Shown here piece by piece: positions 47,604-56,167 of a stretch of DNA of 61,691 bases. Under the pieces are notes generated by a model. The model was not told where the DNA came from, did no database searches, and saw nothing but the letters and a program-made list of their open reading frames with translations. The number at the start of each line of letters is the position of its first letter. The first letter of the stretch is position 1. Location: NCBI RefSeq assembly GCF_004339025.1, contig NZ_SMFT01000007.1, positions 1 through 61,691 of the forward strand, in the 5' to 3' direction. Both the position numbers and the translations under genes were made by a program. The DNA is from Volucribacter psittacicida. Lineage in GTDB: Bacteria > Pseudomonadota > Gammaproteobacteria > Enterobacterales > Pasteurellaceae.

Positions 47604-48884
47604 CTATAATATCGCAAACACCTTATCCGCCGCCGCTAGTGTTTTTTCAATATCTTGTTCCGTATGAGCTAAGGACATAAAACCTGCCTCAAAGGCGGAA
47701 GGGGCAAGGTAAATGCCTTGTGCGAGCATGGCGTGGAAAAATTGTTTAAAGCGTTCGCTGTCGCAACGCATTACATCAGCATAACTGGTGATTTGGGCTT
47801 TATCGGTAAAGAAAAGACCAAACATACCCCCTACATAATTTACGCTAAAAGGAATTTGATGTTTATCTGCAAGCTGTTTTAATCCGATAGCGAGTTTTTC
47901 AGTGAGTTGGGCGAGTTTTTCTTGGTTGCCTGCTTTTTTCAGTTCTGTTAAACAAGCTAAGCCTGCCGACATGGCAATGGGGTTGCCTGATAATGTACCT
48001 GCTTGATAAACACCGCCTAATGGGGCAATATGCGACATAATTTCTTTTTTACCACCGAAAGCTCCCACTGGCATTCCGCCACCGATGATTTTACCTAATG
48101 TGGTTAAATCAGGGGTAACCTTGTAATGGGCTTGTGCCCCACCTAATGCCACCCGAAAGCCTGTCATCACTTCATCAATAATAAATACTGCGCCATATTG
48201 ATCGCAGAGCTGTCTTAAGCCGGGTAAAAAGTCAGGTTGTGGTAACACACAATTCATATTACCTGCTACAGGTTCCACAATCACGCAAGCGATTTCATCA
48301 GGGTATTGCTCAAAGGCTTGTTTTACTGAAGCCAAATCATTATAGCTACAAGTGAGGGTGTGCTTAGCAAAATCCGCTGGGACACCAGGTGAGTTAGGTT
48401 GCCCTAGGGTCAATGCACCAGAACCTGCTTTTACGAGCAGAGAATCGGCATGCCCATGGTAACAGCCTTCAAATTTAATGATTTTATCACGTTGGGTATA
48501 GCCACGAGCTAAACGAATGGCGGACATGGTTGCTTCTGTGCCTGAGCTAACCATTCTTACCATTTCCATTGATGGGATTAATTCACACACTAATTCCGCT
48601 AATTGAATTTCTAATTCAGTAGGGGCGCCAAAACTTAAGCCATTTTCCACCGCACTTTTTACCGCTTGAATAATGGCAGGGTGATTATGCCCTAATACCA
48701 TTGGTCCCCAAGATCCTACATAATCAATATAATCATTGCCGTCAGAATCGGTAATATATGCCCCTTTGGCTTTTTGCATAAAAACAGGCGTACCGCCTAC
48801 GCCAGTAAAGGCACGCACAGGGGAGTTAACACCGCCGGGAATAACTTGTTGAGCACGTTGAAATAATTGTTCAGAATGGTTCAT
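47604..48884 (-). CDS. hemL: Glutamate-1-semialdehyde 2,1-aminomutase
   Basis: 426 residues from the ATG at 48884, which has TAGGAAAATTT upstream and equals the E. coli length; the in-frame codon 16 residues earlier is rejected. A PLP class III aminotransferase that makes 5-aminolevulinate for haem synthesis. Conserved blocks are [51 protein letters not shown] and the PLP lysine in [18 protein letters not shown]. An uptake signal lies at 48649-48657. Haem supply is relevant to the two pentahaem Nrf cytochromes. Confidence 0.97.
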   Translation of the reverse strand: MNHSEQLFQRAQQVIPGGVNSPVRAFTGVGGTPVFMQKAKGAYITDSDGNDYIDYVGSWGPMVLGHNHPAIIQAVKSAVENGLSFGAPTELEIQLAELVCELIPSMEMVRMVSSGTEATMSAIRLARGYTQRDKIIKFEGCYHGHADSLLVKAGSGALTLGQPNSPGVPADFAKHTLTCSYNDLASVKQAFEQYPDEIACVIVEPVAGNMNCVLPQPDFLPGLRQLCDQYGAVFIIDEVMTGFRVALGGAQAHYKVTPDLTTLGKIIGGGMPVGAFGGKKEIMSHIAPLGGVYQAGTLSGNPIAMSAGLACLTELKKAGNQEKLAQLTEKLAIGLKQLADKHQIPFSVNYVGGMFGLFFTDKAQITSYADVMRCDSERFKQFFHAMLAQGIYLAPSAFEAGFMSLAHTEQDIEKTLAAADKVFAIL

Positions 48885-49031
48885 AAATTTTCCTAATTTA
48901 GATTCAATCAAATAACCAATATTGTACTGCAAAATCAGGTAAATTTTGCGGAAATTTTATAAAAATATTAGAGTTTTATAGGCTTTTAATGGTATTCTTT
49001 GCCAATCTTTAGCGAGCTTAAGGCAGAATTT

Positions 49032-50108
49032 ATGTGGTTGAATTTATTATTGACCTTTCTCTGTTCATTTTTAACCATTATGTTAGTAAGACCCCTCGCC
49101 ATTAAATGGGGGTTAGTAGATAAACCCAATTATCGTAAGCGTCATCAGGGGGCAATACCACTGATAGGTGGCTTAGCATTGTTTATGGGCAATTTATGTT
49201 TTTATCTTTTGGCTTGGGATCAAACACGCTTACCTTACCTTTATTTATTTTGCGTACTAGTGTTATTGGTCATTGGTGTGTTAGATGATCGCTTTGATAT
49301 TAGCCCCTTATTGCGAGCCAGCATTCAAGCCTTGCTTGCCATTATAATGGTGTATTTTGGCGATATTTATCTCAATAATCTTGGACAGGTTATTGGGCCT
49401 TTTCAAGTACAACTTGGCTTTATTGGCATTGTGATTACCATATTTGTTACCATTGCAGTGATTAATGCTTTTAATATGATTGACGGCATTGACGGACTAT
49501 TAAGCGGTTTATCCAGCGTATCCTTTGCCGCCATTGGGATTTTAATGTTAAGAGATAATCAGCAAGATCTGGCATTTTGGTGTTTTGCCTTGATTTTAGC
49601 GATCTTGCCCTATGCCTTGTTTAATCTCAATGTGTTTGGGCAAGCGAAAAAAGTCTTTATGGGCGACTCAGGTAGCACCTTAATTGGCTTTACCATGATT
49701 TGGATTTTATTGCTCAGCACTCAAGGGCAAGGACACCCGATGAACCCGGTTACCGCATTATGGGTTATCGCGATTCCGCTGATTGATATGGTTGCCATTA
49801 TTTTCCGCCGTTTACGCAAGGGCAAAAGCCCATTCCGCCCTGATCGCTTACATATTCATCATTTAATGGTAAGAGCAGGCTTAACCCATCGACAAGCCTT
49901 TTTAGTAATAACCTTATTTTCCGCACTTTGTGCAGGATTTGGCATTTTAGGGGAAGTGTATTACATCAATGAATGGATTATGTTTATTCTCTTTATAGGT
50001 TTATTTTTCCTCTATTCATACAGTATTATGCATGCTTGGCGAGTAACTCGCTGGTTACGTCGTCTGAAACGGCGTGCATTACGGCGTAAAAATTATCAAA
50101 ATATTTAA
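49032..50108 (+). CDS. wecA: WecA, undecaprenyl-phosphate GlcNAc-1-phosphate transferase
   Basis: 358 residues from the ATG at 49032 with TTAAGGCAG upstream; a TTG at 48999 is rejected. A polytopic inner-membrane enzyme that starts glycan assembly on undecaprenyl phosphate. Family motifs: VDKPNYRKRHQGAIPLIGG, the DD pair in GVLDDRFDISPLLRA, NAFNMIDGIDGLLSG, MGDSGSTLIGF, and HIHHLMVRAG. The C-terminus is basic. The wzz-like gene follows after 13 bp. It could serve ECA-like or O-antigen-like glycan made by genes at 55-61 kb. Confidence 0.93.
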   Translation: MWLNLLLTFLCSFLTIMLVRPLAIKWGLVDKPNYRKRHQGAIPLIGGLALFMGNLCFYLLAWDQTRLPYLYLFCVLVLLVIGVLDDRFDISPLLRASIQALLAIIMVYFGDIYLNNLGQVIGPFQVQLGFIGIVITIFVTIAVINAFNMIDGIDGLLSGLSSVSFAAIGILMLRDNQQDLAFWCFALILAILPYALFNLNVFGQAKKVFMGDSGSTLIGFTMIWILLLSTQGQGHPMNPVTALWVIAIPLIDMVAIIFRRLRKGKSPFRPDRLHIHHLMVRAGLTHRQAFLVITLFSALCAGFGILGEVYYINEWIMFILFIGLFFLYSYSIMHAWRVTRWLRRLKRRALRRKNYQNI

Positions 50109-50121
50109 AAAAGGAAAAACA

Positions 50122-50910
50122 ATGACAGCACAAGTTAAGCCAAAGGTTTGGCATTTAAGAATATTGAGTATGATATTTATGTTACTTATAGGAAGTGCAG
50201 TAGGGGCTTATTTGGCTTATATTCAGCCACAGCATAAGGTGTTTACAACCACCTTAGAACCGCCTCGTGTGAGCGACTTAAACAATTATTTTTCCTTGTT
50301 TACCACCTATCGCTTAGTCAATGACGAAAGCAAAATGACCGATCAACAAGTGAGCGATATGGTTTATCAAGAATTTATTAAACAGCTAAGCTCGCCAGAG
50401 TTGCTCAAAGGCTATTTGCAAGAACAAACCTTAGTGCAAAATCTTGCACATTATAACGATATTGAACTCACCCAACAGGTTGAGCAATTTGCACAGGCTT
50501 TTCGGCTTAGTCCGCAATCGCAATCTATGCAACTTACTTTTACCAGCCCCATTAATAATTCCATTTTAGCCATAGAATTAATGCAAGGTATGCTGCAAAA
50601 AGCCAACCAACAGGCGAAACAAGAACTTTATGCCGATTTAGTGCATAAATGGAAGGTATTATTTCAGCAAGTAAAATTAGCCGCAGATAATAATTTAGCA
50701 GAGAGCTGGAAAGGCAAATTGCAAATTATGCTATCGGTACAACCCCTTGATGATAAGCTCGTTAGCTACCGCTATTTACAATCGCCAAGTTTGCAAGGTT
50801 CTAGCTTAAAGCAAACTATGATAAAAAATATTGCAATAGGAGCGGCGGTTGGTTTGTTATTGGGGCTGTTGTTCAGTTTGATGGTGGTGAGAAAATCAAG
50901 GGATAATTAG
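50122..50910 (+). CDS. wzz: Wzz-like polysaccharide chain-length regulator
   Basis: 262 residues from the ATG at 50122, with AAAAAGGAAA upstream. Two membrane segments (LSMIFMLLIGSAVGAYLAYI near the start, IAIGAAVGLLLGLLFSLMVV near the end) flank a periplasmic helical domain (residues about 40-225, glutamine-rich). That is the Wzz/WzzE topology, though shorter than E. coli WzzE (~348 aa). It would set modal length of a Wzy-made polymer. It is coupled to wecA. Confidence 0.75.
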   Translation: MTAQVKPKVWHLRILSMIFMLLIGSAVGAYLAYIQPQHKVFTTTLEPPRVSDLNNYFSLFTTYRLVNDESKMTDQQVSDMVYQEFIKQLSSPELLKGYLQEQTLVQNLAHYNDIELTQQVEQFAQAFRLSPQSQSMQLTFTSPINNSILAIELMQGMLQKANQQAKQELYADLVHKWKVLFQQVKLAADNNLAESWKGKLQIMLSVQPLDDKLVSYRYLQSPSLQGSSLKQTMIKNIAIGAAVGLLLGLLFSLMVVRKSRDN

Positions 50911-51354
50911 ATTGGGCTTATTTGGGGAAAGTGCGGTGAGTTTTAGGATTATTTTTCACTGTGTTTTCTCCGATTTCACAAATGTATTTCGTACATTGTT
51001 GAGATCTATTTCTTTGCTATTCAGGGGATAAAAAAAGAATAATGGAACGCTAATTTATTGATATTGAAGATTAATATTATATTCTGTTATCAATTTTCTG
51101 TCCTCTGAATTAGCAGAAATACCTCTATGGTTCTAAGTTTTACGCAGGGACTTTTAAAGGGGAAAAGATCGGAAATATCTATATTTTGGAAAATAATTGA
51201 AAAACTGACCGCACTTTAAATATAACATCAATACAAAACCATTATTTCCCTATCAAATTGCCATTGGCTAGCCTTGTACAATCTCTATCCACTTTGTAAA
51301 ATAACGTTATTTTATTCGATATAACCATTTAATTTAGGATATAGAGGTTCTAGC
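50911..51354. other. Long intergenic region upstream of the PLD-J cassette
   Basis: 444 bp, AT-rich, no plausible gene. It holds two uptake signals (50929-50937 forward, 51208-51216 reverse) and a perfect 16-bp palindrome (51298-51313). I see no terminator for wzz and no convincing sigma-70 promoter beyond a TAAAAT (51297-51302) overlapping the palindrome. Confidence 0.6.
51298..51313. promoter_or_regulatory. 16-bp perfect palindrome, possible operator
   Basis: AAAATAACGTTATTTT is completely self-complementary. It lies 42 bp before the TTG start of the PLD-J gene and overlaps a possible -10 element (TAAAAT, 51297-51302). It could be an operator for this cassette; inference from position. Confidence 0.4.
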
Positions 51355-52818
51355 TTGAAAGTTAAAGCATATTTTGAAAATATTCATAAAGTAATCCTAC
51401 AATATATTGAACTTGCAGAAAAAGAAATCAATGTTGCGGTGGCTTGGTTTACGGATCACGAGATTTTTAATGCCGTATGCCAAAAAGCATCGCAAGGAAT
51501 TGCCATTAATCTCGTTCTTATTGATGATGAGATTAATCGAGGTGTAGGTAGATTAAATTTTAACTATTTGAAAAATCTCAAAGCGAATGTGCATTTTATT
51601 GAGCCACAAAAATATAGCAAAATGCACCATAAATTTTGCATTATTGATCAAAAAATCGTGATAACAGGTTCATATAATTGGACACACCAAGCGAGATCTA
51701 ACGAAGAAAATATCACAGTAATTGAAGATGCCCCTGTTGTGGTCAGCGATTATTTAGATATTTTTGCTAAATTGATAGCGACTAATAGTACAGCTAATAG
51801 TATTCAAATTTCTTCTGATGCGGTACGCCGCCGTTTAGAAATGATCAAAAATCTTATTTTATTAGATGAAATTGAAGATGTTACTGCACAAATTCAAAAA
51901 CTTAAACCCGCTGCCGAGCCTTATAAACTCAATAACATATTGCAATCTCTTGGGACAGGTAAATATCAACAAGCCATTGAACAAATTAGTGAATATTTAA
52001 AACGCTTTTCTGCCATTGTGGTTAGTGAAGATTATGAAAGTGCCGAATTGCAATTTGAGCTTAAAATCCTTGAGCTTCGTCTTGAATCTTTAACCAATGA
52101 ACAAGCGGATTTAGAGCGTAATATCTTGTTATTTAATCGTAAGCAATATGAAATTCTTGGGGATATTACCGAGCAAATTCTAGCGATTAAAAAACAATTT
52201 TTCCGTCTTCAAGCAGAAAAAGCTCGCCAGCAACAAGATAACCAACCAACAGCAGAAACAGAAGAAGAGATTGAACAAAAGGAACAAGAAGCGGAGCAAG
52301 CGGAACAAACCTATCAGGAATATACCTCAGACTATGAGGAAATAAAACAAACAAAGGTTAATCATCTCAATGAGCAACAGGAAAAAGAACTTAAACAAAT
52401 CTTTCGTAAAAGTTGTAATCTTTGCCACCCTGATAAAGTGCCAGAACAATTAAAACAACAGGCAAATGAGATTTTTATTCAATTAAAAGAGGCTTATGAC
52501 AGCAACGATCTTGAACAAGTGAAAACCATTTATCAACGGCTAAAATCAGGTAATTTCAGCCAAACCAAATCATCAACCTTAAAAGCCATTGATATTTTGC
52601 GTTCAAGCATTTCGGAATTGCGGTATAAAATTGAACAAACTCTTAAAGTGTTAAGAGCGTTAAATTCTGAACCCGTTGTTGTATTGTTAAATAACATTGG
52701 TTATTTAGAAAGTGATTGGGAAAGTTATCTTAATCAACATCGGCAAAGTTTAGAAAAACAATTCGTTGAATGGCAACAGCGTTTAGAGAATTTGATTAAT
52801 AGTTCATCAGAGGATTAA
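51355..52818 (+). CDS. PLD-like nuclease domain / coiled coil / J-domain-like fusion protein
   Basis: 487 residues with a TTG start at 51355; GAGG lies 7 nt before it and no ATG comes before the active site. Residues 1-150 form a phospholipase-D-like domain with one HKD motif (H91-x-K93-x4-D98, in MHHKFCIID) followed by GSYNWT (105-110). Single-HKD proteins usually act as dimers, often as nucleases. Residues about 235-345 are coiled coil, rich in Q and E. Residues about 340-395 look like a J domain: HPD at 358-360 in CNLCHPDKVP, followed by a helix (ANEIFIQLKEAYDSNDL). The C-terminus is helical. No signal peptide. The combination is not one I recognise. A tryptophan-repeat gene follows 45 bp later. 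Confidence 0.8.
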   Translation: MKVKAYFENIHKVILQYIELAEKEINVAVAWFTDHEIFNAVCQKASQGIAINLVLIDDEINRGVGRLNFNYLKNLKANVHFIEPQKYSKMHHKFCIIDQKIVITGSYNWTHQARSNEENITVIEDAPVVVSDYLDIFAKLIATNSTANSIQISSDAVRRRLEMIKNLILLDEIEDVTAQIQKLKPAAEPYKLNNILQSLGTGKYQQAIEQISEYLKRFSAIVVSEDYESAELQFELKILELRLESLTNEQADLERNILLFNRKQYEILGDITEQILAIKKQFFRLQAEKARQQQDNQPTAETEEEIEQKEQEAEQAEQTYQEYTSDYEEIKQTKVNHLNEQQEKELKQIFRKSCNLCHPDKVPEQLKQQANEIFIQLKEAYDSNDLEQVKTIYQRLKSGNFSQTKSSTLKAIDILRSSISELRYKIEQTLKVLRALNSEPVVVLLNNIGYLESDWESYLNQHRQSLEKQFVEWQQRLENLINSSSED

Positions 52819-52863
52819 GATTATTCTGTATTAACAGACTAAATAGATAGGTTAGAGGTAAAA

Positions 52864-54222
52864 ATGACTAAGGATATTATATTATATAACCCAAAGCAAA
52901 CCGCCATTGTTAAAGCCAGTAAACAAATCAGCACTGTGTTTAATCTTATTGAGGAAACCAATGAAAGGCGATTGGTGGCTATTTTAAAAGCGATAAAAGC
53001 AGAAGAGGCTTTTAAGTTACTTTCTTGTTTAGAAAATATTCCTTGGACAGAAGAGCTTATTGAGAAATATCAAGCACAATGGGGTTGGAGGTGGCTTTCT
53101 TGGAATAAAGCCTTACCTTGGTCAATAGAATTAATTGAGAAATTTAAAGATAAATGGGATTTTAGGGGGCTTTCTGAGAACAAAGCCTTACCTTGGTCAA
53201 TAGAATTAATTGAGAAATTTAAAGATAAATGGGATTTTAGGGGGCTTTCTAGGAATAAAGCCTTACCTTGGTCAATAGAATTTTTTGAAAGATTTGAAGA
53301 TAAATGGAATTATAGAATGCTTTCTAAGAATAAGTCTTTACCTTGGTCAATAGAATTAATTGAGAAATTTAAAGATAAATGGGATTGGGATGAGTTTTCT
53401 AGGAAAGAAGCCTTACCTTGGTCAATAGCGTTTTTTGAAAAATTTGAGGATAAATGGGATTGGAAGAGACTTTCTTGGAATAAATCCTTACCTTGGTCAA
53501 TAGAATTAATTGAGAAATTTAAAGATAAATGGGATTGGTGGAATCTTTCTGAGAATAAAGCCTTACCTTGGTCAATAGAATTAATTGAGAAATTTAAAGA
53601 TAAATGGGATTGGTGGAATCTTTCTGAGAATAAAGCTTTACCTTGGTCAATAGCGTTTTTTGAAAAATATCAAGATAAATGGGATTGGGAGTGGCTTTCT
53701 AGTAATGAAGCCTTACCTTGGTCAATAGCGTTTATTGAAAAATATCAAGATAAATGGGATTGGAAGAGGCTTTCTGGTAATGAAGCCTTACCTTGGTCAA
53801 TAGAATTCATTGAGAAATTTGAAGATAAATGGAATTGGGATTGTCAGGGGCTTGCTGGGAATAAAGCCTTACCTTGGTCAATAGAGCTTATAGAAACATT
53901 TGAAGATAAATGGGATTGGAAGCCGCTTCTTGGGAGTGAAGCCTTACCTTGGTCAATAGAGCTTATAGAAAAATTTAAAGATAAATGGAATTGGTGGTGG
54001 CTTTCTAGGAATAAAGCCTTACCTTGGTCAATAGAGCTTATAGAAAAATTTAAAGATAAATGGAATTGGGGGAAGCTTTCAGATAAAAATGAGGTTTATT
54101 CAATATTTAACTCTTCTAAACTTTCACTTCAGTCAGTTAGCGAAGTAATGGATTTACATATTAGTAATCTAAAAGAAGATATAACTTATGATTGCTATGA
54201 TTGGGATGATATTCCATTTTAA
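52864..54222 (+). CDS. Tryptophan-rich 25-residue repeat protein, unknown function
   Basis: 452 residues. An N-terminal helical region (1-57, including RRLVAILKAIKAEEAFKLL) precedes 14 repeats of 25 residues. The consensus core is LPWSIELIEKFKDKWDW; a short connector of the type LSxNKA follows. One unit carries a 2-residue insert. Each repeat supplies three or more tryptophans. A non-repeated acidic tail ends DCYDWDDIPF. No membrane segment or signal peptide. GAGG lies before the ATG. I know similar repeats only as hypothetical proteins. The repeat probably stacks as a helical solenoid for binding a protein partner. It sits 45 bp after the PLD-J gene on the same strand and may share its transcript. 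Confidence 0.8.
   Translation: MTKDIILYNPKQTAIVKASKQISTVFNLIEETNERRLVAILKAIKAEEAFKLLSCLENIPWTEELIEKYQAQWGWRWLSWNKALPWSIELIEKFKDKWDFRGLSENKALPWSIELIEKFKDKWDFRGLSRNKALPWSIEFFERFEDKWNYRMLSKNKSLPWSIELIEKFKDKWDWDEFSRKEALPWSIAFFEKFEDKWDWKRLSWNKSLPWSIELIEKFKDKWDWWNLSENKALPWSIELIEKFKDKWDWWNLSENKALPWSIAFFEKYQDKWDWEWLSSNEALPWSIAFIEKYQDKWDWKRLSGNEALPWSIEFIEKFEDKWNWDCQGLAGNKALPWSIELIETFEDKWDWKPLLGSEALPWSIELIEKFKDKWNWWWLSRNKALPWSIELIEKFKDKWNWGKLSDKNEVYSIFNSSKLSLQSVSEVMDLHISNLKEDITYDCYDWDDIPF
53036..54091 (+). repeat. 75-bp tandem array inside the tryptophan-repeat gene
   Basis: The motif CCTTACCTTGGTCAATAGAA recurs every 75 bp from 53111, with one +6 step near 53860. The units at 53486-53560 and 53561-53635 are identical over all 75 bp. 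Because 75 is a multiple of three, gain or loss of units keeps the frame. Confidence 0.93.
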
Positions 54223-54257
54223 TTCTGTGATACTTACAATATCTCATTTGGGGGAAA

Positions 54258-55010
54258 TTACTTCCCCCATTTCTCTTTCCAATACCCCAACCATTCTTTT
54301 AATAATTGGGTATTGGTGTTTAAGGCACTGGCTTGAGGGATAAAGTGCATATAGGATAAGCCATAGCTGGCGGGGATTTTGCCGTGTCCTACTGGGGCAG
54401 GTAATACTTCAAAGCCCTGTTTCTCAAATAGCCATTTTGCTCGTTGAATATGCCATTCGTGGGTAACTAAAATAATCTTATGGATATGTTCAGGTAATAA
54501 AAGCTGAGCGGTAAATAAGGCATTTTGTTTGGTGTTCATTGCCTTATTTTCTTGCCATTTTACTGGGGTATGGAAAAAGGTTTGTAATTCTTGTGCCATC
54601 ACTTTTGCCTCAGAATTGCCATTAGGGGCAGAGCCAGTAACCAAAATGGGCAACTGGGTAACTTGGTGTAAATAGGCAGCATAACGCAGGCGTTCTAAGC
54701 TCAGGGCTGGCAAGGTAATACTGGCAAATAATTCTTTGCTATCCCTTAATCCGCCACCTAAAACCACAATGGCTTGGGCTTGTTGATAATCTTGTTGGCT
54801 TGGAATTTCTTCGCTAATAAGGCTATCGCTTAATTTTTCTGCTGTATAGGGTAGGCTTAATATATAAAACATTAGCAATGCGGTACTGGCAAAGGCACAA
54901 GCCCATTTGGGATATTTTAATTTGTATAATAAGAGAGCAAATATTGCCATTAAGATAAGACTAAAGGGCGGTAGAATAATAGCACTAAGCAGTTTCGTTA
55001 GCTCAAACAT
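54258..55010 (-). CDS. elyC: ElyC/SanA/YdcF-family membrane protein (DUF218)
   Basis: 250 residues from the ATG at 55010 (a GTG at 55022 would add four). Two N-terminal membrane segments (IILPPFSLILMAIFALLLY and FASTALLMFYILSLPYT) precede a DUF218 domain: AIVVLGGGLRD, RLRYAAYLHQ, LPILVTGSAP, NTKQNALFTAQLL and ILVTHEWHIQRAKWLF. The two-segment topology and length fit ElyC, an E. coli envelope biogenesis factor affecting undecaprenyl-phosphate-dependent pathways. That fits its place beside wecA and the glycan genes. Confidence 0.85.
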   Translation of the reverse strand: MFELTKLLSAIILPPFSLILMAIFALLLYKLKYPKWACAFASTALLMFYILSLPYTAEKLSDSLISEEIPSQQDYQQAQAIVVLGGGLRDSKELFASITLPALSLERLRYAAYLHQVTQLPILVTGSAPNGNSEAKVMAQELQTFFHTPVKWQENKAMNTKQNALFTAQLLLPEHIHKIILVTHEWHIQRAKWLFEKQGFEVLPAPVGHGKIPASYGLSYMHFIPQASALNTNTQLLKEWLGYWKEKWGK

Positions 55011-55189
55011 TGTATGATTCACTCAAAAATTTTTGCTTATTATTTCCATTTTCTGCCCAAAAAGCAAATATCGCCGTTACACTTTGAAACAATAATCTGT
55101 TGATACACTTTGCCGTACTATTTTCTTGTGAGTTTAATAAATAATCGCTATGATACGCGATTTAACCTTATGGCTAAATGTGAACATTT

Positions 55190-56167
55190 ATGAATAACGT
55201 ATTGATTGAATTAAAACAGCAATTAAGCAAAATTGCTGATTTGATTGAAGATAAACAGCAGGTTTTTTATTTTGATTATCCCTTACATCTCAATGTGGGG
55301 GATTTATTAATTTATGCTGGCACAGAACAATTTTTCCAAGATTATCAGATTAATATTCGTCTTAGACGTTGTTGGCAAACCTTTGATATTGAAGAAGTTA
55401 AACGGCAGATTAAACCTAGCACCACCATTTTATGCCATGGCGGTGGCAACTTTGGTGATCTTTATCCTGCTTTGCAACAAATGCGAGAATTATTGGTAAA
55501 AACCTTTCCTGAGCATCGTATTATTGTGTTGCCACAAACCGCCTATTTTAGCGATCAAACCGCAAGGGAACAGTCCGCTGCTATTTTTGCGCAACATCAG
55601 GATTGTCATTTATTTGCAAGGGATTTTAACACTTATCAACTGATGCAATCCTTTTCCCACAAGGTGCAACTTTGCCCAGATTTGGCACATCAACTTTATG
55701 GCTTATTGCCAATTCAGCCTCAGCAAGCGGAAAGTGCGGTGCAAAATAGAAAAATTTTATATTTTTTGCGTAAAGATATTGAGGCAAGCCAGCTAGAGGA
55801 GCGTTTACAACAACATTTAGGCAACAACGCTGATATTAAGGATTGGCAAGATATTTTGTTAGCTCGTGATCATCAGCTGGAAAAATTATGCAGTAAATTG
55901 GCGAAGTTAGCCAATAAATGGCAATGGGCTTGGCTAAAAAATCAGATTAATCATTTTTGGTATGCTTATAGCCAAAGGATTATTCAACGTTGCCAACGGA
56001 TTTTTAGCCAATATGATTTAGTGATAACTAGCCGTTTGCATGGGCATATTTTTTCTTGCTTATTGGGGATTCCTAATCAAATTTGTGATAATTCTTATGG
56101 TAAGAATATTGCTTATTATCAGCAATGGACAAAAGGCATAGAGTATTGTCAGCGTTATGAAGATTGA
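55190..56167 (+). CDS. Polysaccharide pyruvyl transferase family protein
   Basis: 325 residues, cytoplasmic. It shows the family pattern: NVGDLLIYAGTEQFF, ILCHGGGNFGDLYPA, HRIIVLPQTAYFSD, and a C-terminal VITSRLHGHIFSCLLGIPNQICDNSYGKN. Such enzymes add pyruvate ketals to sugars or act as glycosyltransferase-like modifiers in exopolysaccharide and LPS loci. First gene of the glycan operon; its last 11 bp overlap wzx. An uptake signal lies at 55732-55740. Exact sugar acceptor cannot be read. Confidence 0.85.
   Translation: MNNVLIELKQQLSKIADLIEDKQQVFYFDYPLHLNVGDLLIYAGTEQFFQDYQINIRLRRCWQTFDIEEVKRQIKPSTTILCHGGGNFGDLYPALQQMRELLVKTFPEHRIIVLPQTAYFSDQTAREQSAAIFAQHQDCHLFARDFNTYQLMQSFSHKVQLCPDLAHQLYGLLPIQPQQAESAVQNRKILYFLRKDIEASQLEERLQQHLGNNADIKDWQDILLARDHQLEKLCSKLAKLANKWQWAWLKNQINHFWYAYSQRIIQRCQRIFSQYDLVITSRLHGHIFSCLLGIPNQICDNSYGKNIAYYQQWTKGIEYCQRYED

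Noticed and set aside
53036-54091. Regular 75-bp direct repeats resembling a CRISPR array at first sight
   Set aside because: There are no unique spacers, the repeats are contiguous and in frame within one coding sequence, and no cas genes are present.
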